64,000 nt of DNA from Echeneis naucrates (GCF_900963305.1 NC_042519.1:19272391-19336390), one strand, 5' to 3'; shown: positions 39,406 to 52,357, numbered from the stretch's first letter. Notes: generated by a model not told the origin, from the sequence alone. Numbers and translations are program-made.

Positions 39406-40780
39406 AGCCTCTCTCACTTCATTTCCCAGGAATTATGTATGTGGCTCCACCATCAGGAGAAATAATGTATTAAATTCTGTCACACCGCTCATTCTGGTTC
39501 TCAGCAGACAGCGACGTGTCATTGCCATCTATGCAGACCTACGCAAATAAGTCATCTTGTTTTTAGGGTGAGGGTTCAGGGCAAACCCTGGAAGTTTATA
39601 CCAGTTTGTTTGCCAATTTGTCTTATAAAAAAAAAATTATTATAGTTTATTTTGGTGGTCTGTTAATCTGCAGGAACAAAGTTACACTTTCTCTTTAGTT
39701 TCTTGTAATTTTCTACAATGAGTAAGAAATAAAATATCCAGAATCTTTTTTTGGGGCAGCTGAGGTTGCTCTTTGTATTTTCTCTAGCCTTAATGGATTA
39801 TTTTCATAACTAATTAATTGAATGTCTAATTGCATTGAAATTTCTTATACAAAAAAGTTATATTAAAAAATACTTGTTGGAAGTTAGCAGAGTCCCCTGT
39901 GACTTCTTTAAAAGTTTTTTTATTATTATTATTTTGTTGGTTTGTCAATTTTTAGTCCTTGTGTCTAATGCATTTTAAATGGATCGGATAGATTTAAACC
40001 AAAACAAGCTTGCGTGTCACATTTTTTATGTGACTTGCAATGTTAAAAAATTAAGTAATTTGCACTAAAATCTTCTGAAAGTGTTTAATATTTTCAACAA
40101 AGACAAGATTTTTTTTACCAAATAAAGCAGTGTTGACTGTAATGTAATGCAAACAGTATTCACATCAGAAATAAATGCATAAATGTCATTAGAGCTCTAA
40201 AGTTATGCTCAGAAATATGTATATGTATGTATACATTTAGATATGAGATAGTTTTAGCAATATCTTTGTTAGAAAAACACTAATGATCCAAAAACATCAT
40301 GGATGGAATATAATAAGTTCTGTAGTAAGACAGAAAGCATGTTTCACTTCTTTTTCTCTTCCTAACGCCAACGTTTGAGAAACACTTAAAACAGTCAGAA
40401 TAAAAATGCACTCATAATACCGAGATTCTTATTGGGTGCTGATTCTCCACTAAGAGAATAAACAGCAGAACCAAATCAGTGGACTTGATGATTTAGAGGA
40501 GTCAGAGCTCAGGAAACAAGGACCATCTGTGCGCCGCCTCATTAAATGTGCAAGGAGCCGTCCTGTTGGTGGGATCCAATCGGTACCTAGCTATTTCCCC
40601 AACAACAGATTGCAGGTGGCAGGGCATCGGAGTCTGAAGGGCATTCCTCACTCCAGTTGCCTTCTAATTAGACTTAAGGGCAGAGTGGTAGAGCTTCAGA
40701 GGACCTGAGAGGAAATTCAGGATGAAGCCAGATGACAGGAATGAAAGATGGAGAAAGAGAGAAGAAGAAGGAGGCGCCAG
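39406..40780. other. intergenic, nothing recognised
   Basis: AT-rich sequence between the inferred rnf122 end and the csgalnact1-like 5' region. No gene, RNA or named repeat was recognised. Confidence 0.6.
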
Positions 40781-40799
40781 GAAAGGGAGGAGACTGAGT

Positions 40800-41012
40800 G
40801 GAGCGAGGATGGGAGAGGGGAGGCCCTCAGTAGTTCAGTTTACTGTTGGGAGACCATGTCAGCCCTGAAATTGTACACAAGCTAGAGAACTGCTTCATCG
40901 TTTCATCTTTTCGAAACACTGAAAAACGCTCAGCGGTTCTGCTTGCAGACATTGGGAGGATGCTGTTTTGAAACCCATTGACAGTGAAGAATTTCCTGAG
41001 ATTCACAGCAGC
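40800..41012 (+). other. candidate 5' non-coding exon of the csgalnact1-like gene
   Basis: Purine-rich sequence followed by a good donor (CAGCTG/GTGAGT at 41013) and no long frame. A matching acceptor (CATTGCAG/GGAG) ends at 42400, 270 bp before the coding start. CSGALNACT genes are known to have upstream non-coding exons, but the pairing here is inferred. Confidence 0.3.
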
Positions 41013-41288
41013 TGGTGAGTATAGTTGTGTCTATTCGTCATGTTTCTGTCTTTAATTACAGCTTTGAAGAGTCGTAGAATTGTCTGGTCATATCTGCACC
41101 TGTCAGCTTGTGGTTTCAGTTTTGTTTTTTGTTTTTTTGTGTTATTTCATCACGTCAGTTCATTAATGTGATGATGATTTAGAGCCCATAAGTTTCAGCT
41201 GAGATGACAACAGGGCAATAACTTTAGATGGAACCTCAACAGGTGAAAGATTACAACAGTTAAAGATGCTAAACCACTGATGATGAGA

Positions 41289-41290
41289 TA

Positions 41291-41322
<32 letters not shown>
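41289..41322 (+). repeat. (ATT)n microsatellite
   Basis: About eleven ATT units upstream of the csgalnact1-like coding region. CA-rich microsatellites follow at 41438-41478 and 41580-41598. Confidence 0.9.
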
Positions 41323-42669
41323 GAGCCAGAAAAGTTTAAAAAAGCACACTGAAATATTTCACTAAAAACATTGATCCTTATGGTGGACTGTGTGAAAAGG
41401 GGGAACATGGCATGAACACATGTATACATGAAATTGGTCACACACACACACACACACACGCGCGCGCACACGCACACATGGCTTGGGTGGACCTGGAAAC
41501 ATAAGCAAGTCTTTCATGAGATCAGCCTCTACCTGAGCAATAAAGAGCCAACTGTGCTGTGAATAAACTGATGATGGCAACACACACACACACACACTCG
41601 AAGCAGAGGGACAGACAGAGAAATGCTTGTTTCTGTCACTTGCTACATTCAGCGTCGTGGCACTCAGAGTGAATATAAGGTCAGGTTATTTCTCGTTCTG
41701 AACCTTTTCAAATGAAACCGGGCGAACATGCATACTATGGGCTGATTCTAAAAGACACAGATACAGAGCTGAGAAGTCTGGTTGGACTGGTGAGTTTGCT
41801 TTCTCTGGCTGTCACTGGATTTGTTAGCTGTTGGTACATCGTCCTCGTCCCCCACGTATATTTCCGTGTCTGTTTGTCTCGTTATGTAAAGCACTCAGGT
41901 TTTTCTCCTGATAGAGCCAAAAAAAAAAAATATATATATATATCATGAGTTGCTGTCGCTGTTATTTTCACAACAGGTGCACAGTCATTACCATCAGATG
42001 CAAAGCTTTTGGCAGACGCCATAACGTCTCCCCAGATAAGTCTGAGGAAAGTTACCCGATGAGTGGGAAAGGTTATATCACATGATTATTTTTTTCTTTT
42101 CTCACCAACTCTCTAGCTTGTTGCTCAAATTGCTTTGGTCCAAATCAGAATGTGTTTGACAATCGTCGTCCCCAGAGGATAAATCATTATGACAAAGCGA
42201 AGATATGCCAACAGCACACAGCTCTGTAAGCATGCTTGCACAGTCTCTCTTTGGAAATACTGGACACTGCGATCCCTTCAGGGCTCCAAATCCTGCACAT
42301 GAAACAATCTGGGAGACAAAGCCCTCTTTTCAGTGTTGTTCGCTGAGAGGTAGATTTTAGCTGCCAGTGTTTTAAGGTACATATGTTTTTGTCATTGCAG
42401 GGAGTTTTGTTTCTTTGGTTGACGATCTCTGCACTTTAATTGATGTGGACCCGTCGAAAAGAATGCTAAAGTTCCCCCGTGAAGATGCTGTCTGTGGACG
42501 GGACGGATGAGGACCGCATGAGAAAATGAGCGGAGAGCGGATTTAGTAGAAACCATATTTCTTCATGTGCAGCATTGCTATGCGTCGCTGTTTTTGTAGG
42601 CGTGCCTCCACATGACAGGAGCTGAGGCATGGTTTTAAATTTTTAAAATTCTCCAAAAGACACTCCACC

Positions 42670-45600
42670 ATGTTTAAACGGTGGCTGCTGGCCCTGGTGG
42701 CCCGTGTTGGCCTCATCGTGCTCGGACTCTGCTGCTGTCTGTCAATGTTCTACCTCCTGGCCTGCAAACCTGCGGCCGGCAGCAGCCAGCAGCTTCTGCT
42801 GTGGTCCAGTAAGGAGGGATACATGGCTTTGTTGCAGGAGAGGGAGGTCACTCACAGACATTATATCAACAGCCTGATGAAGCAAATTGCCCAGCTGAAG
42901 GAGGCACTCCAAGAGAGGACGCAGCAGCTCCATGAGTCCCTGGATAAAGCGAAAACCAAAGGGATTCTGCCTCAGGGTCTGGAGAGTCTGCACAAAACCC
43001 AGACACAGTCCAACCTGAAGGTGGGAAAACAAAATACAGGGCGATGAGATGAATGTCGGTGAGGTAGTAAGTGCCACATCATGTCTTCCAGGAGTTGTTC
43101 CGCTCCCAGCTGAACCAGGCAGAGGTGAACTCCGGCGTGAAGCTGCCCAGCGAATACGCGGTGATCCCTTTTGACGCTTTCACTCTGCGGAGGTGAGTGG
43201 GCCACTTGTTGGCTGTGAACTCCTGCTGCCGTCGTCAGGCCTTAGCTGAGGCAACGCCGCCCGTTTATGTTGCATCTGTCAGGGTGTACCAGCTGGAGAC
43301 CGGGTTGACCAAGCACCCCGAGGAAAGGCCTGTCAGGAGAGACCGCAGGGATGAGCTGATAGGCACCGTGGAAACCGCGCTGCACATCCTGAATGGACCT
43401 CAGCAACATACAGACAACATCAAGCGGAAACGAACATACACCCCTTCAGACTTCATCGAGGGTGAGGTGATCAGATCGGTCACTCTTTGGCGATCAACTT
43501 GTGGATAAAATGGCATGCAATTTATTTTTGGCTTTTCTCCCAAGAAGCTCTCCTCTCTCCTCTCCAGGGTTGACCCGTACGGAGCGGGACAGGGGAACTG
43601 TCTATGAGCTGGTCTTTAAAGGCGACAGCCCGCAGGACTTCACACAGCTTGTGCTCTTCAGGCCATTTGGCCCCGTGATGAAGGTGAAGAGCGAGAACGT
43701 GGATACGCGCAGCATGCTCATCAACATCATCGTACCCCTTTCCAAGAGGCTGGACGCATTCAGGCAGTTCATCAACAACTTCAGGTATCGTGTGAGAGTG
43801 AGTGAACGCACGACCAGCCATTCATAATCTTTAAGTGAGTGAAACATTATCTCTCACAGATGTGAATCTAAATGTTTTCTTTATCTGTGAAACAGCCGCT
43901 GGACTGCTGCTCTGCAATGAACCATCAAATATTTCACACAGCTTTATTCCCCTTTTTTCTACTTTCTTTTATTCTAGCATATTTCTATGATTTATTTGAG
44001 ATATCAATTATATGTAAACAGCGGAAAGATGCCACACAGATAATCTTTCCTGATCTGAAATCAGGGTTGTGTTGAAGTTTTATCAGCCTGGATCCAACAC
44101 ACGCCTTCGTCTGTATTTCCTCTTTAGAGAAGTGTGCATCCAGCAGGACGGGAGGGTTCATCTCACTGTTGTCCACTTTGGCCGAGATCAGATAGACCAG
44201 GTGAAGGCCATAATGGACCAGACCAGCAGGTACTGAAGTGAACTGACTCCCTTTAGCCATCCAGGATCACAGCGAGATCCTGGAGGCTCAGTCCAGGTTT
44301 GTCCCTGGTTCAGCTTTTGCCTCCCACACGTGGGTTACACACAATTTTATTCAATTTTTCTTCAGGTTTCGGTATGACACAACAAATTTGAGGTTTTAAC
44401 TCACAGATAAAATATTTAACTGTCTATTTGCCCATCTGCTCATATCTAAGGCCATCAGCTCCTAATAGAGCTTAGACATGTAACTTAAGTTTGGATCTCT
44501 GACTGCTGCAAGAGAAATGCATCAATTTTTAGATTTTTTAAAATCTGAGAGAGTATCAGTGTTTTGAAGCAGCAGACTAAGAACGAGCTAGTCCTCTGAA
44601 TCCCCTGAACCTCCAGGGAGCGACACACATTTCCCTCTCTTAAACTGTAGCAGTGAAATATTGTAGATCCCACCGCTGTTATCGTTGACTATATAATGCT
44701 GCAACAAGATCTGGATCTTGGTTGTTGTTTTTTTTTTAAACTTAATTTAAAGCTTTCAAATGAATGTATATTTAGTTATTCTGCCAGAATATTCACATTC
44801 ATTCACATCTTTCCTTCAGGGAGACTCGGTTCAGGAGCTTCACGCTGATCCAACTGAATGAAGAGTTTTCTCGTGGTCGAGGCTTAGACGTGGGCGCCAG
44901 GGCTTGGCGGCGAAGCCAGAACGTCCTGCTCTTCTTCTGCGACGTGGACATCCACTTCACCGCTGACTTCTTAACTTCCTGTCGTCTCAATGCAGAGCCT
45001 GGTGAGAGACGGGAAAGAGGTTGGGGGGGGGATTTTCCACAACCAAGCATCCCAAAGGCTACTCTCACCTATGTCTTATAATTAAGCCGTAGTAGTATTA
45101 GCAAGTCATTTAAAAACCATAAATAGAGTTTACCCAAAGGCCCTGCAAGCATCCAGATGGGCGTTTCCACGTAGCTCCTCTGGCTTTTTGGACCTCTGCT
45201 GGAGTCTCTCCGGAACGATTAACAAACAGACTCTTTTGATTTTATCTCTATCTGCGGTGTAAAATAGTTATATTTTGTTTCGTTGTCTAGCCCTGTTGGA
45301 TATTTGTTGGTTTATATAAAATATCCAGCTCTCCTTTCAGTCAGTCCAGTAAAATTTCAGCTCTCCGTTGATGAAAAGTGTCATATTTAAAAAAAAAAAG
45401 GCAAATCTAGTTGACAGTGGATGTTAACCCTGAACAACATGGTTTTTCTGAGCTGTTCTTGCGGTTTTTGTGTCCAGGTAAGAAGGTGTACTTCCCAGTG
45501 CTCTTCAGTCAGTACAATCCGTCTGTCATCTACAGCAATCAAACGCTTCCACCCCCTGTTCAAAAGCAGCTGGTAGGTGGAAAACAGCAAAGAGACATTT

Positions 45601-46109
45601 ATTCGGACGAATGACATCAAAAATATGATCAAATGTGACAGATTTGCTTCTGCTCATCTTGATTTAGGTGATAAGGAAAGAAACTGGATTCTGGAGAGAC
45701 TTCGGGTTTGGCATGACATGCCAGTACAGATCTGATTTCATCAACATAGGTAATTAAACAGCTTGTGTCATCGGTTAAATTCCATCATTTCTTAATCTAC
45801 AAGATTGAAATGTTTGTCTGTTTCCCGGCAGGCGGGTTTGACCGTAACATCAGAGGTTGGGGGTTGGAGGACGTGCACCTCTACAGGAAGTACCTTCACA
45901 GTAAGCTGATGGTGATTCGCTCGCCGTCTCGCGGACTTTTTCACCTGTGGCATCAGAAGAAGTGCGCAGATGAGCTTCCTCCGGACAAATACAAGATGTG
46001 TGTACAGACCAAAGCCATGAGCGAGGCCTCCCACGGTCAGCTGGGGGAGCTGCTCTTCAAACATGAAATTGAGGCTCATTTGAAGAAGCAGACGGCCAAG
46101 GCAGCGTGA
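42670..46109 (+). CDS. csgalnact1: chondroitin sulfate N-acetylgalactosaminyltransferase (CSGALNACT1-like)
   Basis: Golgi type II enzyme that adds the first and later GalNAc residues of chondroitin sulfate chains. Nine coding exons: 42670-43020, 43092-43192, 43283-43461, 43568-43784, 44128-44229, 44820-45001, 45478-45572, 45668-45749 and 45832-46109. The total is 1587 nt, or 528 residues (human CSGALNACT1 is 532). A short cytosolic N-terminus is followed by a membrane anchor at about residues 10-31 and a coiled-coil stem ([18 protein letters not shown]). The metal-binding DXD is FFCDVD, Asp358-Asp360. Also conserved are [32 protein letters not shown] and [11 protein letters not shown]. The usual GWGGED motif reads GWGLED here (Leu448). 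Stretches such as VYQLETGLT and [10 protein letters not shown] favour paralogue 1 over paralogue 2, but paralogue number (a/b) is not settled. Intron 1 is only 71 nt. Confidence 0.85.
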
Positions 46110-46249
46110 TGAGGACGACAGAGGAGATAGAAAACTCTCTGACTGCTGTGTATCTTTTTGTTGGTGATTTCTAATAACTTACTTTGCTCTGCTTTCCTTG
46201 GTGAAAACCAAACCGAACCGAAATCAGATTTCTTTTCTGTGCGTGTATT

Positions 46250-46255
46250 AATAAA
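46250..46255 (+). terminator. csgalnact1: poly(A) signal AATAAA of the csgalnact1-like gene
   Basis: Hexamer 141 bp after the stop, with a GT/T-rich stretch (TTTCTTTGTCTTGTTTC) just downstream. Confidence 0.7.
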
Positions 46256-46279
46256 AGCATGGAGGACGTTATCTTTCTT

Positions 46280-47900
46280 TGTCTTGTTTCAGTTCTTTTC
46301 TCCACAGAAACCTCATGAGATTTTCTGCCTTTCATGAGTTCACTCGACAGTTTCTGTCCCTCAGTTTCCTTCATGAAACAAAAGAAAATCAGGAGAAATG
46401 TTCTCCAAACTGCTGGTCTTTACACATAGACGAGACAAGCATCACCTACATATATTGTTTTATGAGCATCACCGATTTTACTTTCATCCTCTCTGTAAGT
46501 CTGACACCATCGACACTATCTTATGGCATCTTCATTACTAGATTAATCAGCTTTATCGAAAACAGATACGTTTGTTTTTTCTGCTTTTTATTCTCTGTTA
46601 GGCCTTTTTTTATTGACACAAACACAAAAGTATCATTTCAGGAGCAGGAATCTTTACATTCCTCCATCCTTTAATGTAGGGGTCAACAAAATCGGGAGAC
46701 ACAGGAAATGCAGGTTAGATGTCAAAGGACAATGGACCAACGCCCCTTCGAGCACACGCCCTGAAAGTCGGTGTGCTCCTTGTTCTCACGACTGTCTTCA
46801 TCAGGTCCAAACAGCTGATGTGGCAGATGTTATAAAAGTACTGAAGTCCTACTTTAATTACAGACCACTCACACTGATTATTTTTTGACTTCCTAACGCC
46901 AACTTTAGTGCGCTTTAGAGTTTAACTAAACTCTCCATGCCTGTTTCCTTTTTACGCCCCTTTTGACCTGAGTTTGACTTCCATAAACTCCATGTTACTG
47001 TGTTTGCTTCACCATGTTTGATTTATTTTATTATTAAGACCTTGCAGAGGAACTACACATTTAAGATCAAATCAGATTTGGTGTTTGAGTAACTTTCAGT
47101 CCCAGATCAGATGAGGACTCAGCTCGGCCTGGGGAGGAGGGGCAGCTCAGCATCAGCAGACGGCTGTCGTAATTCACACAGAGAGCCGATTGGCCCGAAA
47201 CTCCGATTACCACTTCCTTTTTCTTCTGATGCATTAACTTACCTCTCGTAAATTTCAAACTTCTCCAACTATGGTTACACTTCACAAGACTTTACTGGGG
47301 AAACAAACGACTTAGATCACAAGGTCTTGACAGAAAGCATCGGGGATGTTTTATAATCACATCGCCTGCTGGTTCTCTTTATTTAAAGCGGTAGAAATAG
47401 AAACTATATCATTGGCTACAACTATATCATTTTTTCCCCCCACACTTCTAAGAAAAACCAAGATGACACAAGTAAAAAGTTACATTAAGCACTATTAAAA
47501 CAACTGAAAAACAAAATCCCGAGCACCTGGATACGACTTTATGCCCGCACCTCATGCTGGCGTTGAGATCCCCGACTGGCCGTGAAGGCAGCATTGATCA
47601 TACCCAGGAGCGGCTGAGCGCTCCTCAGCGGGACTGTCTGATCCGGGACGGGACGGTGTCATGAGCCGGAGACTGCCCGCTGTGTTACAATGGTCTGTAA
47701 GCACTTATCAGGGTGAGAGTGTGCTCCTTTGTGCTGGTGGTAGATGAGATTTAGGATTTAGTTTTTTTTTTTTTTTTTTAGAGTATATTTTATTTTAAAG
47801 ACAAAAAAACAAAAAACAAAAAAAACAAACCCTGGTAGTTTTAGCCTGTCGGACAGTCTCATGGCAGCACGATGACACTGCTGTGTTTTTAATTCTTCTG
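46280..47900. other. intergenic, nothing recognised
   Basis: No supported gene. The 131-codon frame at 46279-46674 has no domain or splice support. Sequence becomes more GC-rich from about 47520, leading into the plpp1-like 5' end. Confidence 0.6.
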
Positions 47901-47917
47901 CTGGAATAGCGAGACAT

Positions 47918-48097
47918 GTGCGGCAGAGAAGCTGCGTCTCGTCTGTCCTGAAGCCGGCCGGGACCGGGCTTTTTTTTCCGCTCAGACAGAGTCCGGAGGA
48001 GGAAGAAGAAGAAGAAGAAGAAGAGGAGGAGGACCGAACATGTTTGAAGCGTCAGGGATCCCTCTCATCCTGCTGGACGTTACCTGCCTCATCCTCG
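47918..48097 (+). promoter_or_regulatory. possible upstream ORF overlapping the plpp1-like start
   Basis: An ATG at 47918, 122 bp before the plpp1-like start, opens a frame that overlaps the main start in another frame and includes a poly-Glu run encoded by the GAA/GAG repeat at 47996-48033. The frame reaches the exon 1 donor with no leftover bases and, after splicing, continues through exon 2 (from 49724) to a TGA at 49853-49855, giving 103 codons. Whether the transcript starts upstream of 47918 is unknown. Confidence 0.4.
47996..48033 (+). repeat. (GAA)n / purine tract in plpp1-like 5' region
   Basis: GAGGAGGAAGAAGAAG-type purine-only tract directly before the start codon of the plpp1-like gene. 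Confidence 0.85.
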
Positions 48098-48309
48098 GTA
48101 TGTAATCCTCCACACCGCTTAATCCGCCCTGTTTCCTCTGCTGCTGGTCTTTATTTTATTTGACAGCAGCGCCAGAAATATTTCACAGGCATGTTTAAGC
48201 ACATTCATTCGGATGATTTGCATGGACGTCAGATAAACATACTCGGGAAGGCCTGAGGCTAAAAGAACCAGGCAGGAAGATGGAAAAAAAAATGTTAACA
48301 AAGTCCCAC

Positions 48310-48355
<46 letters not shown>

Positions 48356-51300
48356 GTCGAGCAAAGCTGTATTTTTAGCTCACTGTTTGGAAAGTAATCA
48401 CAGCAGAGAGGCTACAACATGTCTCTGCCAATGCTGCCGATGCTGCAGTGAGCCTGGTACAAAGACATGGAAATAAAAGCTCCTCCTGATGTGATATGGA
48501 CCTACACAGACACTCTCCCTGTGATTAATCTGCTCCCACTGCTGTGACTCATCATCCTACTGCTGACTCTTTCTCAGCAACCCCGTCTAGTCTCTGTTTA
48601 CAGTCGCGGACCCTCTCAGGCTGAATGTGAGTCTGGTTTATCCAAGGTCTTCATTGTTTGCTCTGTGATCACTGTGCTGCAGCGGCCTTTACACTATGGT
48701 AAAGTCAGTGCTGGGTGAAGTAATCATTCTACTTTTACTTTTCTCTGACGTGGTCGTAGAAGTAACCACAAGTCCTGCTTTGGAAAAGCTGCTTTGAAAT
48801 AAAAGGACACAAACACTTTTAACTCAAAGAAATGACGACATTTATCTAAATGTTAGTAAATGATCGCCTCTGTGCTGTGTTGTGTATAATCCAGGATTTC
48901 ATTATTTTATTCAGGACTCATATTAGGGACTTTGATGCGTAGATGAAAATGTCGTGAACAAACTAAACCAAAGCAAGATAAAAAATAATCCTAGTTTAAA
49001 GAAATAAGGATGATCAGTACCCTTCAGATATTAGTTTGTTATCTGTCATAGTGTTTATTAAAATCACTTTAAACTTTGCTTTTTGACCTCTTTCACATAT
49101 AATTTTCCCATTTCATTTATTTTATAGCAAAAGTCTTCTTCTGTCTTGAGGTAAACAAAGAGTGTCTTCACTTTGACCACGGCCACATGCAACACAAATA
49201 CAGCAATATTTTGCATCACTCGTTTGCAACAACTTCAGCAACACAAGTCAGTGAAGTAAAAGGCCAAAATGAAGTTGTGCATCAGTGCCAATAATCTTAC
49301 CTGGAGGAATTCTGTTTTTTAACACTGAGAAAAGCTCTGAATAGGTCAGAGCTTGTTTCAGAGCGTGAAGATACCGATTTTATCGAGAATGACTGTTCTC
49401 CTGAATCCTCGTCCTTGTCCTTTACAGTGTTACTCTGCTGTAACTCACGGCCTTAAGTGTGTCATTAACTTTTTGTGTAACTTGATGCCCTTGAGCAAGG
49501 GGGAGCAAAAACCTCAGCAGCATGAGTGTTCTCGCACTTCTTCTCTTTTTTAGGAGAGAACTTCCTGTTCATCCCAGACGTGTCACGTTTCCTGATGTGA
49601 CTGAATGATATGAGCGTTGTGTAATAGCGGCAGGGCCTTTTTCTGCCTGAATCACAGGGATGGCCTTTTCATGATAAATGAGGCGTAATTGATAATCATC
49701 TGCATTTCTCTTTTTCCTAACAGTGGGACTTCCATTTTTCATCCTCACCCCACAACACAACCCGTTCAAACGGGGTTTCTTCTGTAATGATGAGTCCATC
49801 AGATACCCTCTTAAAGAGGACACCATATCCTACCAGCTCTTGGGAGGAGTCATGATTCCCTTCACGCTCATTGTAGTAAGTCAATAATCTTCTATTTGCA
49901 AAAAAGCACCTCACATGCCGCAGAACTGTTTCGTTTAGTCGAGTAGCGGTTGAGAAAATGTTACTTATTGTTGCAAAACTTCTTCCCTTGCAGATCTTCT
50001 GTGGCGAGTGCCTTTCCGTTTACATGTCTCGCATCAAGAGTCAGGCTTTGGGGACCAGGTATGTGGCCTGTGTCTACAAGGCTGTGGGCACCTATGTGTT
50101 TGGAGCTGCAGCCAGCCAGTCTCTGACAGACATAGCTAAGTACTCCATCGGTCGCTTGAGGCCAAACTTCCTGGCCGTATGCAAACCAGTCTGGGATCGC
50201 ATCAACTGCAAAGCCGGTGGCTACATCGAGAACTTCACCTGCACTGGAGACAAGTTTCTGGTAGATGAGGCCAGGTGATGAACCGCTGTGAACATGAAAT
50301 CAACAAAAGCATTATGAGCATTACACAACTGTCGCTTTGGGTAATCTCATTTTAGTGCAATTTATATTGCTATTATAAAACACTGCAAATGTAGAAAATT
50401 GACCTTTAATTTTTAAACCGATTGTCAATGCAGTTCAAAGTGAGAAGATAAATACAGAAGTCACAGAGACACAAAGACAAATACATCCCATTTGCCCATC
50501 TACTAGAGTAACTACTGGGCAGTAGTGTCTTTTCAAAAGAGCCCGACGGTTGGAAAATGAAACCCAAGTGAAAGAAAACACTGCTGACATTGGTCGAGTG
50601 ATTCTGATAAACATCGATCAGACTCCACACAACTTTCAGAGTGATGTGTGAAATTTTCAATCCATGAATTCAATCCCTAAATGTATATCAGTAGAAGCCA
50701 ACAGGAAGAAAAAAAAAAGTTTTGATTTGATTTTCATTCACGATCTCTTGTTTATCTTCTGTAGACTGTCCTTCTTCTCTGGCCACTCATCCTTCTCCAT
50801 GTACTGCATGCTGTTCCTCGTAGTAAGTACTCTCTGTTGATATAAATACTGCACATACCGTCTGAACCTGGTGTCGAAAGCAAACGACTAGTTTTTATTC
50901 CTCATTTTCTCCTTCTGATTTAGCTATATATTCAAGCCAGACTAAGGTCCGAATGGGCAAGGCTCCTGCGTCCCACCATCCAATTCTTCCTGTTAGCCAC
51001 TGCTGCGTACGTGGGCCTGTCTCGGGTGTCAGACTACAAACATCACTGGAGTGACGTGCTGGCTGGCCTCCTGCAAGGGGGTTTAATGGCTATTTTCACA
51101 GTAAGTGGAATCAAAAGGTTTATTAAGGCCTGGTGTTTCTTCTGCGGCGTTGTCATTATATTTCAATGGAAATTCATGTCCGTTCATGTCGAGACCACGC
51201 TGCCCACATTTGTTTTTAAAGAGGTGAAACTCCTGAACATGCAGGTTTACAGTTTTGTTTCCGCTTAGCTTTAAGGTTAGAAAACCATGTTGGTCTACCA

Positions 51301-51553
51301 CAAAGTCATTTCCAGATTTTTTTACGCTCCCCAATCATTCTCTCAATTGAAATAGACTATAGCCGATAGTTTTAAATGGCTTTGGGTAATGATTACAGTA
51401 GAATGAGTTTTTATTGTTTGTCTGCAGGTGTTTTGTGTGTCCAACTTCTTCGAACAGCCGGTGGATGCAGTGGTGACGCAGGAGGAAGAAGCCTCGCCGA
51501 CCAGTTTACAGGAAAACCCCTCCGGTCTGAACCACTATGGAAGCACTGAGTGA
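48040..51553 (+). CDS. plpp1: phospholipid phosphatase 1-like (LPP/PAP2 family)
   Basis: Integral membrane ecto-phosphatase that dephosphorylates lysophosphatidate, phosphatidate and sphingosine-1-phosphate. Six coding exons: 48040-48097, 49724-49875, 49994-50274, 50765-50822, 50924-51100 and 51428-51553. The total is 852 nt, or 283 residues (human PLPP1 is 284). The catalytic motifs are intact: C1 KYSIGRLRP (119-127), C2 FSGHSS (about 168-173) and C3 [12 protein letters not shown] (216-227, nucleophile His223). A luminal N-glycosylation sequon ENFT lies at Asn150. Six hydrophobic spans fit the family. The start [14 protein letters not shown] and the exon 2-3 sequence resemble PLPP1. [10 protein letters not shown] and the tail resemble PLPP2 somewhat, so the paralogue call is less certain than the family. 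The start codon follows a purine repeat. Confidence 0.85.
48311..48352 (+). repeat. (GT)n microsatellite
   Basis: About 21 uninterrupted GT units in plpp1-like intron 1. Confidence 0.9.
48711..48830 (+). repeat. probable diverged teleost interspersed repeat
   Basis: Resembles, from memory, the common fish repeat beginning GCTGGGTGAAGTACTCAGAT and containing ACTTAAGTAAAAGTA and AAAAGTCCTGCAT motifs. Boundaries are approximate. Confidence 0.4.
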
Positions 51554-52357
51554 ATCTGAGGCCTCGCATAACTCTGTACAGGGCGTCTGCTCCTTAAATT
51601 GTCCACAGAGGATCTAAACGACATCAATGAACTGCAAGTATTTCATGTAAACTGCCGGTTGTTTCGTCACCACAGTTTACGCAAAGGAGGCGACGCTGCA
51701 GCCGGCAGACTTAACTTGCTGCCTTTGGTGTGGTTGGTAAACTTTGATTTCAGCAAGAAAGTGTACTACTTAAGACAGTACTTGCACTTTACTGAGATGT
51801 AAACAAGCAGAGGTTTCTGACAAGTTTTTGGCTAAATCTAATTTAATGCAGTTAATTGTGGAATGACAAAACAGCATTACAGTACAACTTGTTGCGTTGA
51901 CCTCAGAAAAAAAGAAAAAAAGAAGCTTTTTACAGTGTAAGCTTAATGGAAATATAGTTTCCAGTTTATATTGGTCTAATGTTGCCATTTTAAATAAATG
52001 AAATTCCTTTTGCCCAGAACATAATGAGCGTCTGTGTGCACACTGCAAGCGGGCTTGTAGAGAGCCTGGCACCTGTGAATAAGAAAACCTGGACTGTCCT
52101 TCAACTTAAAATGGAGCCTGAACTCATAAATTATATTATTATGTTATTTTAAATACAACTTTTTTTTTTTGCCTTAGTCAGATTGCTGCTACCTGCTGTA
52201 ATGTCCCTTACCTGATGTAATTGTATTGCAATGTATGGGAAAACATTGATTTCATATTTGTTTTGTTTTACTATTTGTATGAAACGCTATATGATTTTGT
52301 CTGCACAGAAGCTTTAAACGGTTTTTGTTTAGAGCAGTACTGGGAATATAATGAGAC

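Larger units (their letters stand above)
48098..49723 (+). other. plpp1: plpp1-like intron 1
   Basis: 1.6 kb intron with a (GT)n run at 48311-48352. At about 48711-48830 is a stretch resembling a diverged fish repeat (GTGCTGGGTGAAGTAATC, then TACTTTTACTTTT and AAGTCCTGC). No gene is seen. Confidence 0.7.

Noticed and set aside
43060-43075. let-7-like seed TGAGGTAGTA in csgalnact1-like intron 1
   Set aside because: The similarity stops after ten bases, the intron is only 71 nt, and I see no pairing arm that would form a precursor hairpin.
46279-46674. 131-codon plus-strand frame after the csgalnact1-like gene
   Set aside because: It starts just past the poly(A) signal, is Phe/Ser-rich as expected of T-rich DNA, and has no recognisable domain.
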